A stretch of 33,514 bases of DNA from Pseudomonadota bacterium. Its GTDB lineage: Bacteria > Myxococcota_A > UBA9042 > GCA-2863065. Of this stretch, positions 16,512 through 26,460 are shown piece by piece. Where the stretch lies: assembly GCA_005776725.1 (NCBI GenBank), contig SXOO01000083.1, forward strand, positions 1 through 33,514. Direction: 5' to 3'. The notes beneath the pieces are model-generated. The model was not told the DNA's origin and made no database searches. It worked only from the letters and a program-made list of their open reading frames with translations. How positions within the stretch are numbered: position 1 is the stretch's first letter; each line of letters begins with the position of its first letter. The translations under genes and the position numbers were made by a program.

Positions 16512-17488
16512 CAGAACACTCGCTGCCTGAAGCCGACCGCCCGCTCGAAGGCTCGCCCGACCCACTCGTTGGTGAACGCCCAGCGCACTTTCCAAAGAGG
16601 CGAGTGGCAGTCGTCCGGGGAGCGGCCTCCGGTCCAGACGTCGCTGAGCGCGTCGGCGCTGCGCCGCGCGAGCTCCTCTACAATCAACCGGCCCCGCTCC
16701 GGATCGCCGAGCGCGGGTTTCCCCGAGTAGGTCTCGTCCTCGTAATACTTGAGCTTCTCCCGGAACCCCCGGAACAGCTCCAGGAGGGACGCCCGGTGAC
16801 CTCGCACGTTCTCGGCAAGGGGCGGCTTGCCCTGCTCCTCGAGCTTCAGCGACACCGTGCGCTGAGGCAGCCCGCGGTAAACGGGATCCACGTGCTGACC
16901 GAGCAGGTGCAGCATCACGGAGGTCTCCACGGCGCCACCATGTGAGTCGCCGATCAGATCCTCCGGGGTGAGGCCCGAGATGTGGCCGAGCACGTCCGAC
17001 AGGTCGGTTCCTCCCCCCGTGAGGATGCTCAACAGCAGAGAGAACGCGCAGAGCGTCTCGCCGCCGTAGCGGCGGTTCACGTTGTGGCAGGCCTGTTCGA
17101 TGGTCACGAAGTGTCGGGGGCCCCCGTGGAAGTTCGAGATCCAGAGGCGGCGGAACCCCTGCTTCACGAGGCTGCGTCCCAGGTCCTCGACAGTGGCCCG
17201 AATCGTGGACTGCCGGAACATGATCGACCCGGGGTGTGGCAGCACGTCCGCGGCGGTGTAGATCGGCGGCAAGTGCAGGAAGGTCAGGTCCTCGTGCCGC
17301 TCACACAGCATCTCCATGATGCGGCGAAGCAGGCCCTCGCCCTCACAGCTGTCCGTTATGACCGGGAGGTGGGGGCCGTGGACCTCGAGCGGTGAGATCG
17401 TCACCGTGACAACGGCCTTTCGGCGGTCGACCGCGTCGATCTGCCGACCCGTGAGGTGCTGCCACTCGAGGATCCGATGATGTGGCAT
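16511..17488 (-). CDS. Creatininase-family amidohydrolase
   Basis: Members of this metalloenzyme family hydrolyse cyclic or linear amides (creatinine, formamidopyrimidines and mycofactocin or F420-related intermediates). The substrate here is unknown. The 325-residue protein shows the metal-binding motif SPLEVHGPHLPVITDS (32-47), with Glu35, His37 and Asp46 as likely ligands. The second signature is ISNFHGGPRHF (117-127), where most relatives have NGHGGN. A third, DSHGGAVETSV (181-191), contains the expected acidic ligand Glu188. The altered second motif may mean a different substrate. GGAG six bases before the ATG supports the start, 13 bases after the beta-barrel gene. Its stop overlaps the start of the PLP enzyme gene. 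Co-occurrence suggests the two enzymes act on one amide or amino acid-derived compound. Confidence 0.87.
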   Translation of the reverse strand: MPHHRILEWQHLTGRQIDAVDRRKAVVTVTISPLEVHGPHLPVITDSCEGEGLLRRIMEMLCERHEDLTFLHLPPIYTAADVLPHPGSIMFRQSTIRATVEDLGRSLVKQGFRRLWISNFHGGPRHFVTIEQACHNVNRRYGGETLCAFSLLLSILTGGGTDLSDVLGHISGLTPEDLIGDSHGGAVETSVMLHLLGQHVDPVYRGLPQRTVSLKLEEQGKPPLAENVRGHRASLLELFRGFREKLKYYEDETYSGKPALGDPERGRLIVEELARRSADALSDVWTGGRSPDDCHSPLWKVRWAFTNEWVGRAFERAVGFRQRVF

Positions 17489-17501
17489 GCCCGACTCCGG
17501 C

Positions 17502-19145
17502 TTAGAACGCGAAGGTGAAGCGGTTCTCGAACATAAACGAGGGGAGCGCCTCGCCGTGCGCGTCTTGCAGCGCGTCCCCAGGAAAGAGGCCCGCGAACTC
17601 CACCGTCCAGCCGAAGAAGCCGTTCAGCGTCCACTGGAGCTGCACGTCGATCTCGGTTCCATAGTAAGAGCCCGGGCGCCCGCCGTAGTAGTTGAGAACG
17701 TCGTCCTCGATCTCGTTGCCGTCCTCGCGAAGCGAGGTGCCCACCGGGTCGACCGAGCCATCCGGCGCGAAGGCCGCGAGCACGCCGAGCCGGGCGTGGA
17801 ACCAGTGCTTCGGTCCTCGGAGCGCGTGCCAGGTCACCTGCGGGAAGATAGCGAGCGCGCTGCCGAACTTCCCCTGGGAGGCGATCTCCGTGAGCGGGAA
17901 CGACGTGGCGTCGAGCTGGGACAGGTTCTCGATCCCCACTGCCGCAGAGCGCGCGGTCTGGAACGCGAGGAGGTGCTCGAACAAGAGGAGGCCTACGTTG
18001 AAGTCGCGTGAGAACGAGAAGCTGGTGAGCGGCCCCGTGCTTCTGGGATCAGCGTCTCCGCGGGCGTAGTCGATCTCGAAGGCCAGCTCCACGGGGCCGA
18101 GGTTCCACGCAAAGAACCCGTGGAGGCCAAACTGCTCGAACTTCTGAACCTTCGGGACCTTGGACGACAGCTTGGCGATCCCCTCGGCGACCTCCCGGGA
18201 CTCACCGAAGATCGGGCTGAAGAGGATCCGCACTTCAGCCGGTCCGATCTTGGACTCGAAGCGCAGCGGGAGCGCGAAGACCCGCGTGTCGAAGGCCTCG
18301 TGGATCTTCTGTACGAGCGTGAAGCCCAGCTGGAAGTCCCTCCACTCAACGCCCAGCCAGTCCGCTTCGTCCACCCGCCACTGCAGCGCCGTGTTCAGCT
18401 GGTAGGCATCGTCGTCCTGGCTGAAGACGCCGTCCTGGACGTTCCAGTCATAGGTCTGCGCCAGGATCACGCCGCGCTTCGGCGACGCGTCCAGCACATA
18501 GCCGGCACCCTGCTGCAAGAAGCGTATGGCTTCGTCGATCTTGGTCGCGAACAGCACGCGATCCGCCACGTCCGGGTAGCGCGAGACACCCCAGCGGTTC
18601 GTTCGGTTGCCCTCGTGTCCCGCGATCCCCGCACCCTCGCTGATGGGCATCCGGCCAACGCGCACGAGCCCGAACGGCAGGTTGGCCTCGCCATAGAGAT
18701 GAACGATCTGGATCGGATCGATCTCCTTCAGCACCGGGACATAGCTGTCTGGGTCCAGCGGGTCGCGCCCCGAGATGAGGCCGAGCTCCCAGCCCGCGTG
18801 GTTCGGGTTCTTCGACGCGACGGCCAAGCCCGAGTTGGGAGCTGGGACCTCGCCGTAGTTCCCATTGTCGCCCATCAACACGCCGTTCAGTAGGTCGAGC
18901 TGGGCGTAGATGCCGCCGATCCCGGGGTACCTGAACCCGAGGTCGATCCGGGCACGCTGCTCGGTCCATGTGACGGTGTCCACCTCCACGCCGCTCACGT
19001 CGAGGGGCGTGATCACGAGGCTCTGAACACGGTACTCAGCCTCGAGCTTGACCCAGTCGGGGAGCGTCACCGGGCGCTCACCCACCAGCGGGCCGGAGAG
19101 CAGAGCTTCGACGAGCGCGAAGGTGAGGAGCGGGCTAGCGGTCAC
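17502..19145 (-). CDS. Predicted outer-membrane beta-barrel protein (547 aa)
   Basis: The protein was not matched to a named family. It has a short hydrophobic N-terminus (about residues 1-20) that may be a signal peptide, although it lacks the usual positive start. Alternating hydrophobic and aromatic strands run throughout. The last residues FTFAF end in Phe, the classical C-terminal signature for outer-membrane insertion. Many Gly, Tyr, Trp and Asp turns and stretches such as RVGRMPISEGAGI resemble proteins of the alginate-export/porin-like group that Myxococcota encode in number. The start is a GTG three bases after the stop of the upstream lipoprotein gene, so the two are surely co-transcribed. 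A creatininase-family gene follows 13 bases downstream. A channel or assembly role for a substrate of the two downstream enzymes, or for the lipoprotein, is inference. Confidence 0.75.
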   Translation of the reverse strand: MTASPLLTFALVEALLSGPLVGERPVTLPDWVKLEAEYRVQSLVITPLDVSGVEVDTVTWTEQRARIDLGFRYPGIGGIYAQLDLLNGVLMGDNGNYGEVPAPNSGLAVASKNPNHAGWELGLISGRDPLDPDSYVPVLKEIDPIQIVHLYGEANLPFGLVRVGRMPISEGAGIAGHEGNRTNRWGVSRYPDVADRVLFATKIDEAIRFLQQGAGYVLDASPKRGVILAQTYDWNVQDGVFSQDDDAYQLNTALQWRVDEADWLGVEWRDFQLGFTLVQKIHEAFDTRVFALPLRFESKIGPAEVRILFSPIFGESREVAEGIAKLSSKVPKVQKFEQFGLHGFFAWNLGPVELAFEIDYARGDADPRSTGPLTSFSFSRDFNVGLLLFEHLLAFQTARSAAVGIENLSQLDATSFPLTEIASQGKFGSALAIFPQVTWHALRGPKHWFHARLGVLAAFAPDGSVDPVGTSLREDGNEIEDDVLNYYGGRPGSYYGTEIDVQLQWTLNGFFGWTVEFAGLFPGDALQDAHGEALPSFMFENRFTFAF

Positions 19146-19148
19146 CGG

Positions 19149-20549
19149 TTACTCGGGGCAGAGCTCGACGATGAGGTCGTCGATGAAGATCCCCTCCGTC
19201 GCGTTGAGCCCTGCGTTCCCCGACTCGAAGTACAGCCAGAGACCCTCGACCGAGTCGCCCTTGAAGTCGCTGATGTCCACCTCGATGGCCCGCCACTGCT
19301 GCCAGGTCTCCTCGAGGTCGCACTTGTGCCATACCTCGTTGTAGGTTTCGGCCGGCTCTTCGATCGTGATCGAGAACTGATCGTACGTGTACTCGGACTG
19401 GCCGATGCAGTCCTCGATGTCCAGCCACACCTGCGCCCGCAGCACGAGCTGGCCCGGCCCTCCCGGGAACGTCATCCCCGGCGTCCGGATGCCTTCGATC
19501 GTCTCGAGCTCCTGCCAGGGCTGGTCGTCGTTCTTGTTCACGTAGTTCCACTCGGCAGGGTTGCCCATGTAGAGGCTGTGCTGACCGGAGACGTGGCGCT
19601 TGGTCACCCGCTGCCACGCGTTCTCCGTGGTACCGGAGTACTCGAGCCAGCCTGCGAGGCTGTTCTCCGCCTCGAAGTCCACCGCCAGTACCGTCTTGCA
19701 GGCCCCGCAGTCGGCGATCGGAGCGTGCCCGCACGCCCCGGCGAGGCAGGTGTCGGCCGTGCAGGCTTCGTTGTCATCGCAGTCGCTGTTGCTCAAACAC
19801 TCGCATGGAAGCTCGGTGTACTTGCACTCGCCGCCGACACAGGCGTCGGCCGTACACGAGTTGCCGTCCGCGCAGTCCGACGCCACCGCGCACTCGGGCT
19901 CCGGGAGGCAGTCGGCGATCGTCTCGAAGGAGCACGTGCCCACGAAGAGGTTGCAGCGATCCTTGGTGCAGGGGTCGCCGTCGGTGCAGTCCTTGTTGGA
20001 CAGGCACTCGAGCACCGGCCCGTCGACTCCGTCCACGCCGTCTGCGGCGTCTGCGGCGTCGGTGGCGTCCGCGCCGTCGGTGGCGTCCGCGGCGTCGGTG
20101 GCGTCCGCGGCGTCGGTGGCGTCCGCGGCGTCGGTAGCGTCGGCGGCGTCGGATGCATCGGCTGCGTCTGGCGCGTCCGCGCCGTCGGCGGCGTCGGTCG
20201 CGTCAGCGCCGTCCAGCGCATCCGCGGCATCGGTCGCGTCTGCGGCGTCGGTCGCGTCTGCGCCGTCAGGCGCGTCGGTGCCATCTGCGCCGTCAGGCGC
20301 GTCGGTGCCGTCTGCGGCGTCGGGCGTGTCGGCGGCGTCGGTGCCGTCGGGCGCGTCTGCGCCGTCGGCGACATCACCAGAGTCCGTCGGGCCGCCATCG
20401 CCCGAGTCCGCCCCGGGCCCGGGTGTCCCCGTGCCATCCCCGGTTCCATCTCCGGTCAGGTCGAGGGTGGCCGCGGGCAGATCGTCGTCGGTAGCAGCAC
20501 ACCCGAGGAGACCAAAGGCCATCGCTAGACACAGGACTCGATATCGCAT
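19149..20549 (-). CDS. Lipoprotein with (Asp-x-x)41 stalk, Cys-rich repeats and C-terminal sandwich domain
   Basis: This exported lipoprotein has 466 residues; its function is unknown. The signal peptide ends in LLGC (Cys17). Residues 56-178 form a run with Asp at exactly every third position, 41 times in a row, the other positions mainly Ala, Thr, Gly and Pro; this would be an extended, strongly acidic stalk. Residues about 182-285 hold repeated Cys-rich units of the CxxDxDCxDGxxCTxDxC kind, common in Myxococcota surface proteins and possibly calcium-binding. The rest (about 286-466) looks like a beta-sandwich or carbohydrate-binding domain with VLAVDFEAENSLAGW and FIDDLIVELCPE. The ATG is chosen for its signal peptide and GAAGG upstream; the longer upstream frame is rejected. 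It is the first gene of the operon with the beta-barrel, creatininase and PLP enzyme genes. Confidence 0.85.
   Translation of the reverse strand: MRYRVLCLAMAFGLLGCAATDDDLPAATLDLTGDGTGDGTGTPGPGADSGDGGPTDSGDVADGADAPDGTDAADTPDAADGTDAPDGADGTDAPDGADATDAADATDAADALDGADATDAADGADAPDAADASDAADATDAADATDAADATDAADATDGADATDAADAADGVDGVDGPVLECLSNKDCTDGDPCTKDRCNLFVGTCSFETIADCLPEPECAVASDCADGNSCTADACVGGECKYTELPCECLSNSDCDDNEACTADTCLAGACGHAPIADCGACKTVLAVDFEAENSLAGWLEYSGTTENAWQRVTKRHVSGQHSLYMGNPAEWNYVNKNDDQPWQELETIEGIRTPGMTFPGGPGQLVLRAQVWLDIEDCIGQSEYTYDQFSITIEEPAETYNEVWHKCDLEETWQQWRAIEVDISDFKGDSVEGLWLYFESGNAGLNATEGIFIDDLIVELCPE
20016..20384 (-). repeat. Asp-x-x triplet repeat tract, partly 18-base tandem repeats
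   Basis: This region encodes the 41 consecutive Asp-x-x triplets of the lipoprotein stalk. Around 20050-20140 the DNA is a near-perfect tandem of an 18-base unit encoding D-A-T-D-A-A. The rest is more diverged. Slippage is likely, so length should differ between strains. Confidence 0.85.
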
Positions 20550-20988
20550 CAACACCTTCCCTCTGCGCAGCCTCGTGAGACTGGGTCGCACGACGCTAGC
20601 CGACCGGCGGGAGCCGATCAACCCCACGAAGTACGAACGCGCCGCGCGAACGCCATCCGCTGCGGAGGATTGCTCCACCGATCGGAGCAAGCGTGCTCCA
20701 TATCGCGGCGCGCTCTCCATGCCGGCTCGTGGGGTCGCCCGGGAGAACGGAGAGCCCGCGGACGCGCGCTCACGGCCGGTTTCGGCGTACCGAAGGCACC
20801 TCCCTGCTGGTCGTGAGCCGGAGCCCGAGCCCAGAGGGACCGCTGCGCGCTGATGGCACATCGCTTGCTGGTTCAGGCGGTGCCCTGGCTCGCCCGCCCG
20901 GGGTCTGGGGGGAGCACCCCAAGAGAGAACTACGCGGGTCGACCAACGGCGAGGTCTCTCGCTCGGTCGGCCCTAGAGGAGCCCCCCG
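20550..20988. other. 439-base divergent intergenic region between two lipoprotein genes
   Basis: No convincing gene was seen here. It must hold the promoters for the minus-strand lipoprotein operon and the plus-strand lipoprotein gene. A weak minus-strand pair, TTGATC followed 17 bases later by TAGCGT, lies near the first start. The clearest signal is an inverted repeat at 20670-20690. The ribosome site AGAGGAG (20975-20981) belongs to the plus-strand gene. Confidence 0.6.
20670..20690. promoter_or_regulatory. Perfect 7-base inverted repeat, possible operator
   Basis: TTGCTCC and GGAGCAA form perfect arms around a seven-base centre, ACCGATC, in the middle of the divergent intergenic region. 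Part of the arm (GCTCCA) recurs directly at 20695-20700, 23 bases further on. This fits a dimeric regulator site for either operon. A plain RNA hairpin is the alternative; no T-run follows on either side. Confidence 0.4.
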
Positions 20989-21696
20989 ATGCTGGCATCC
21001 CCCTCCGAAGAGATCCTGGACCGCCGCGGCCCACGCGGGGGCCGGGCCGTCGCCGTACCGCTGGCCTTCCTAGCGTTTGCTGTGGGGGCGTGCTCGGACG
21101 TGGCGCTCGACGACAATCTCGACCTCCCGTCGTCTCCTCAGTCCGAGCTGCACACGCCGTACGCCGTGGGGACGCGGGTGCAGCTTCGCGCCAACCAGGG
21201 AGAAGACGCCGCCGAGCTTCGGGTCGAGTCCAGGTCCCCCTCGGTCTTCAACGTGCTCGCACGGCACGGCAACGTGTCCGAGTTTCTGGCCGTGCGTGAG
21301 GGCACGGCGGACGTAGCCGTCGTGCTCGGCTCCGAGACCCTCCTCGTCGAGCAGATCGAGGTCCGCGCGCCCGACTCCGCGCGCATCGAGGTCTCACGGG
21401 GGACCTTGGCGGCGCTTCCCCTCCCGGACAGCGAGGGCGCTCCGTCCGGCGCGCGGCTCACAGCGCCCGCCGGCGTCCCCGTAGTCGCGTCGTTCACCTG
21501 CGATACCGGCCAGGTCCGGCTGTATGGCTCCGGCGCGGTTGTCCTCGAGGCTCCGGAGAACGTGCGGGTCTCGACCGAGTGGGCCCCCAATCCGATCTTC
21601 GAGATCTCCGCGCCGCCCGGCGAGCACACGCTGCGCCTCGTCGCCGACGACACCGCGCGGACGGTGCTGGGTGCCTGGACGGTGGCCTTCGAGTAG
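20989..21696 (+). CDS. Predicted lipoprotein of unknown function (235 aa)
   Basis: The function is not recognised. The N-terminus has an unusually long polar part with several arginines, then a hydrophobic stretch ending in the lipobox AVGAC (Cys35), so this is a predicted lipoprotein. The mature part is rich in short beta strands (for example RVQLRANQG, ADVAVVLGSETLLVEQIEVRAP and GEHTLRLVADD), suggesting one or two Ig-like beta-sandwich domains, with a single later cysteine in FTCDTG. The ATG is well supported by AGAGGAG seven bases upstream. The gene lies 108 bases upstream of the Ser/Thr kinase gene on the same strand. Co-expression with the kinase-receptor pair is possible but unproven, because that gap could hold another promoter. 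Confidence 0.8.
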   Translation: MLASPSEEILDRRGPRGGRAVAVPLAFLAFAVGACSDVALDDNLDLPSSPQSELHTPYAVGTRVQLRANQGEDAAELRVESRSPSVFNVLARHGNVSEFLAVREGTADVAVVLGSETLLVEQIEVRAPDSARIEVSRGTLAALPLPDSEGAPSGARLTAPAGVPVVASFTCDTGQVRLYGSGAVVLEAPENVRVSTEWAPNPIFEISAPPGEHTLRLVADDTARTVLGAWTVAFE

Positions 21697-21804
21697 CTGC
21701 GGATCCCCGTCCCGCTTGGCGGCGGCTCGACAGGAACTGGGCGCAGACTTGCGTGTACTTTGGCGGTGGCGTTTACTCGTCCGCTGGAGGACCTCGCCGT
21801 CACG

Positions 21805-23516
<1,712 letters not shown>

Positions 23517-23520
<4 letters not shown>

Positions 23521-26408
23521 CCCGCCTCCGCGCTCTCCTGCTCGCTACGCTCCTCTGGGTCTCTGCCGCCCACGCCGAGGAGCTGAAGGACGCCGCCGAC
23601 GAGGCGGAGGTACAGTTCACCCTGGGTAACGAGGGATACCTGCGGCGCGACTTCCGCTCGGCCCTTGCTCACTACTTCGCGTCCCACCGCCTGGTGGCCA
23701 ACCGGAACGTGCTCTTCAACATCGCCCGCGCCTACGAGCAGCTGGGTGAATACCCCGAAGCCTTTCGGTACTACTCGCTCTTCGGCCGCTCGGGCGAGGT
23801 GCAGGCGCTCAGCGCCGACGAGGCCGCCGCGCTCGCGGACGCGCGCCGCCGCGTACAGAGCAAGGTGGCCCTGCTGGACGTCAGCACGAACCCGCCGGGC
23901 GCCACAATCTATCTCGACCGCAAGGACCTGGGCGGGCATGGCGTCACGCCGCGGCTGCTGGCGGTCGCGCCGGGACGCCACAGCGTCATCGTGGAGCTCG
24001 AGGGCCACTCGCCGGCCGTGCTCGAAGACATGCTCTTCGAGGTCGGCAAGACGGCTCCGGTGTCGGTCACCCTGGAGAAGATCCTCGGCCGCCTCGATCT
24101 CCGCGGCTCGCCCGCAGGCGCTACCGCCGTGCTCGACGGCCCGGAGTTGGTCACCGTGGCGCTCCCCGCGCTAGCCGAGGTGTCGCCAGGGCGGTATCGC
24201 GTGACGGTCTCCGCGCCGGGACACCTGCCTGACACTCAGGAGGTCGTGGTGGTCGCCCGAGGGCTCACGCCCCTCCGCGTGGAGCTACGACGGCAAACCG
24301 GCGTGCTGGTGGTCCAGGCCGATGAGCGCGATGCGCTGGTCTCCATCGATGGTAAGCCGTCGGGCTTCACCCCGGCCGTGATCGATGGGGTCGCCGCGGG
24401 TCGGCACGAGATCATCGTCCAGGCCGAGGGCTTCAAACCTTGGCAGACCACAGTCGAGGTCACGCCGGATGAACGAACGCTGCTCGACGCCCGCCTCGAC
24501 GCCTCGGACGAGGTCTCGGCGGCCTCGCGAACGTCGGAGGCTGCCAGCGACGCACCCGCGTCCGTGTCGCTCGTGCCGAAGCGCGAGATCCGAGCGTTCG
24601 GTGCGCAGACCGTGCTCGACGCGGTGCAGGGAGAGCGAGGCATCTTCTCTGCCGATGATGAGAGCTATGCGGCGCTGGGGGTGCGGGGCTTCGCGCCCTT
24701 CGGCCAGTACGGCAACCGGATCCTGGTGCAGCTGGACGGACACTCGCTAAACGACGACTGGATCGGCTCGTCATACATCACCCACGACCTGCTCCCGGAC
24801 CTCGAGGCGATCGAGCGTGTGGAGATCGTACGGGGCCCCGGCTCAGTGCTCTACGGCACTGGCGCCTTCTTTGGCGTCATCAACATGGTCACCTCGCCGG
24901 ACGCGCCGCGGCACCCGGTCTCTGCGAACATGGCCGCCACCAGCGAGGGGTTCCTACGACTCGGCGGCACAGCCGGCCTGGCGTTCGAAGGCGGCAGCTT
25001 CTGGATAAGCGGCGCGGGGCTCTACGAGCAGCCCAGCGACTTCAGCTGGTCGGCGTTCGCGTCGGAGGCCAACCCCGAAGGGCTCGCCCGGGACGTGGGC
25101 GGACAGGTGGGCGGCGGTGCCGTGGCGCGCCTCTCGTGGCGCGATTTCGGCGCCACCGCGTACTTCAACGAGCGCGACAAGGGGATCCCCACCGGCTCCT
25201 ACGGCACCGTCTACGGCGACGACCGGTTCCACTTCCTCGATCGACGGGCGTTCGCGGAGCTGCGCTACGATCCGAGGGTCCTCCCTGACCTGGACCTCCA
25301 CGCCCGCGCCTACTACGACCACTACGGCTACGTGGGACGGCTCCCCACCCCAATGGAGGACGGAGGCCTCTTGAAGGAGACCGCCGACACCCACTGGATC
25401 GGAACCGAGCTCCGCGCCGAGGGACGCCCGCACGCCACGCTCCGGCTCACCGGCGGCGCCGGGTACGAGTTTCACTTGCGAAACAAGGCGGACGGCAAGG
25501 ATGAGTCGGGCGAGACGTACCTCGACGAGGACCACCCGTACCACGCGCTCTCGGCGCACGCGACGGTCGACTACACCCCGCTCGAGCTCCTCTCGCTGAC
25601 CGCCGGTCTCCGCTTCGACGGCTGGTGGCACGACGCGCTGGCCGCTGACGGCGCGGACCGGTTCATCTCGTCAGTGAGCCCGCGCTTCGCGGCAATCCTG
25701 CACCCCCTCGCATCGCAGACGCTGAAGCTCCTGGCGGGACGGTCGTTTCGGGCGCCCTCGATCTACGAGCTCACTTACTCGGACGCGGCCACCCAGGTGC
25801 AGAGCCCGGACCTCGAGCCCGAGACGATCTGGACCTATGAGGTCGAGTTCTCGCAGGAGCTCCCGGCCGAGCTGGTGGCGACGGTGGGCGTCTTCATGAA
25901 CCACATCGACGGCCTCGTGGTCTCCACGGGGAACCAGGACGCTGGGGATCCGCTCCGCTACACGAACCGCAGCGACACGGTGTGGACGCTGGGGGTGGAG
26001 GCCGAGCTCGCGCGTGAGCTGGTCCGCGGGTGGATGCTGGGGCTCCAGTACAGCTGGCAGCGGACCCGGGCGGGCGACCTCGGCACCGACGACGAACTCC
26101 CGGGGTCACCTGAGCACCTCGCCAGCGTGAAGCTGGTCGCGCCCCTGTCTCGACCCGCCCTGCTGCTCGCCACGCGGCTCGGGGTGGAGTCGGGGCGCCT
26201 CCGGCGCGACGGGCTGAGCACGGATCCGCTCGTCGGTCTCGATGTGGTGCTCTCGGGTGAGGTCCCGTCCGCTCACCTCACCTACTCGCTCGGGATCCGG
26301 AACCTGATCGACTGGAGCGGAGAGATCCCGGTGGGCGAGGACCTCGACGGAGCAGCGCTCCCCACCGCTGGGCGGTCGTTCTTCGCCGACTTGCGCTTCG
26401 CCTGGTAA
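23517..26408 (+). CDS. TonB-dependent receptor with N-terminal TPR and triple PEGA domains
   Basis: This 963-residue outer-membrane receptor has an unusual periplasmic front end. A clean signal peptide ends in AHA at residue 20. A TPR-like region (about 25-115) contains NVLFNIARAYEQLGEYPEAF. Three PEGA domains follow (about 118-190, 190-260 and 260-330), each with the PxGAxxxxD and PGxHxxxxxxxG pattern. The plug domain (about 350-460) includes LGVRGFAPFG, ILVQLDGHSLND and the IERVEIVRGPGSVLYG signature. The rest is the barrel, with late YSWQ and GIRNLIDW segments and an aromatic end, LRFAW. No classical TonB box is obvious before the plug. Most TonB receptors lack the TPR-PEGA part. The start ATG overlaps the kinase stop (ATGA). 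The substrate is unknown. Confidence 0.92.
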
Positions 26409-26460
26409 GGCGGCTCGTTCGAGCGGGTGCCGAGCCTCCTCCCGCCGGCGGAGCTCACCA

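Noticed and set aside
14703..16730. A 675-codon plus-strand open frame across the small lipoprotein and PLP enzyme genes
   Set aside because: It starts as low-complexity Ala/Gly and becomes His/Arg-rich without motifs. The opposite strand encodes recognisable proteins with ribosome sites.
20016..20384. Tandem repeats that might suggest a CRISPR array
   Set aside because: There are no unique spacers, the period is 3 or 18 bases, and the tract is in frame within a lipoprotein gene. No cas genes were seen.
19326..20528. Plus-strand Gly-Val-rich repeat frame opposite the Asp-x-x tract
   Set aside because: It is the antisense reading of the triplet repeat; the minus-strand frame has a lipobox, Cys-rich units and a ribosome site.
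26436..26453. Hairpin CTCC...GGAG between the receptor and CoA-transferase genes as a terminator
   Set aside because: The stem is short, with a mismatch and no T-run on either side, so it cannot be told from background GC complementarity.
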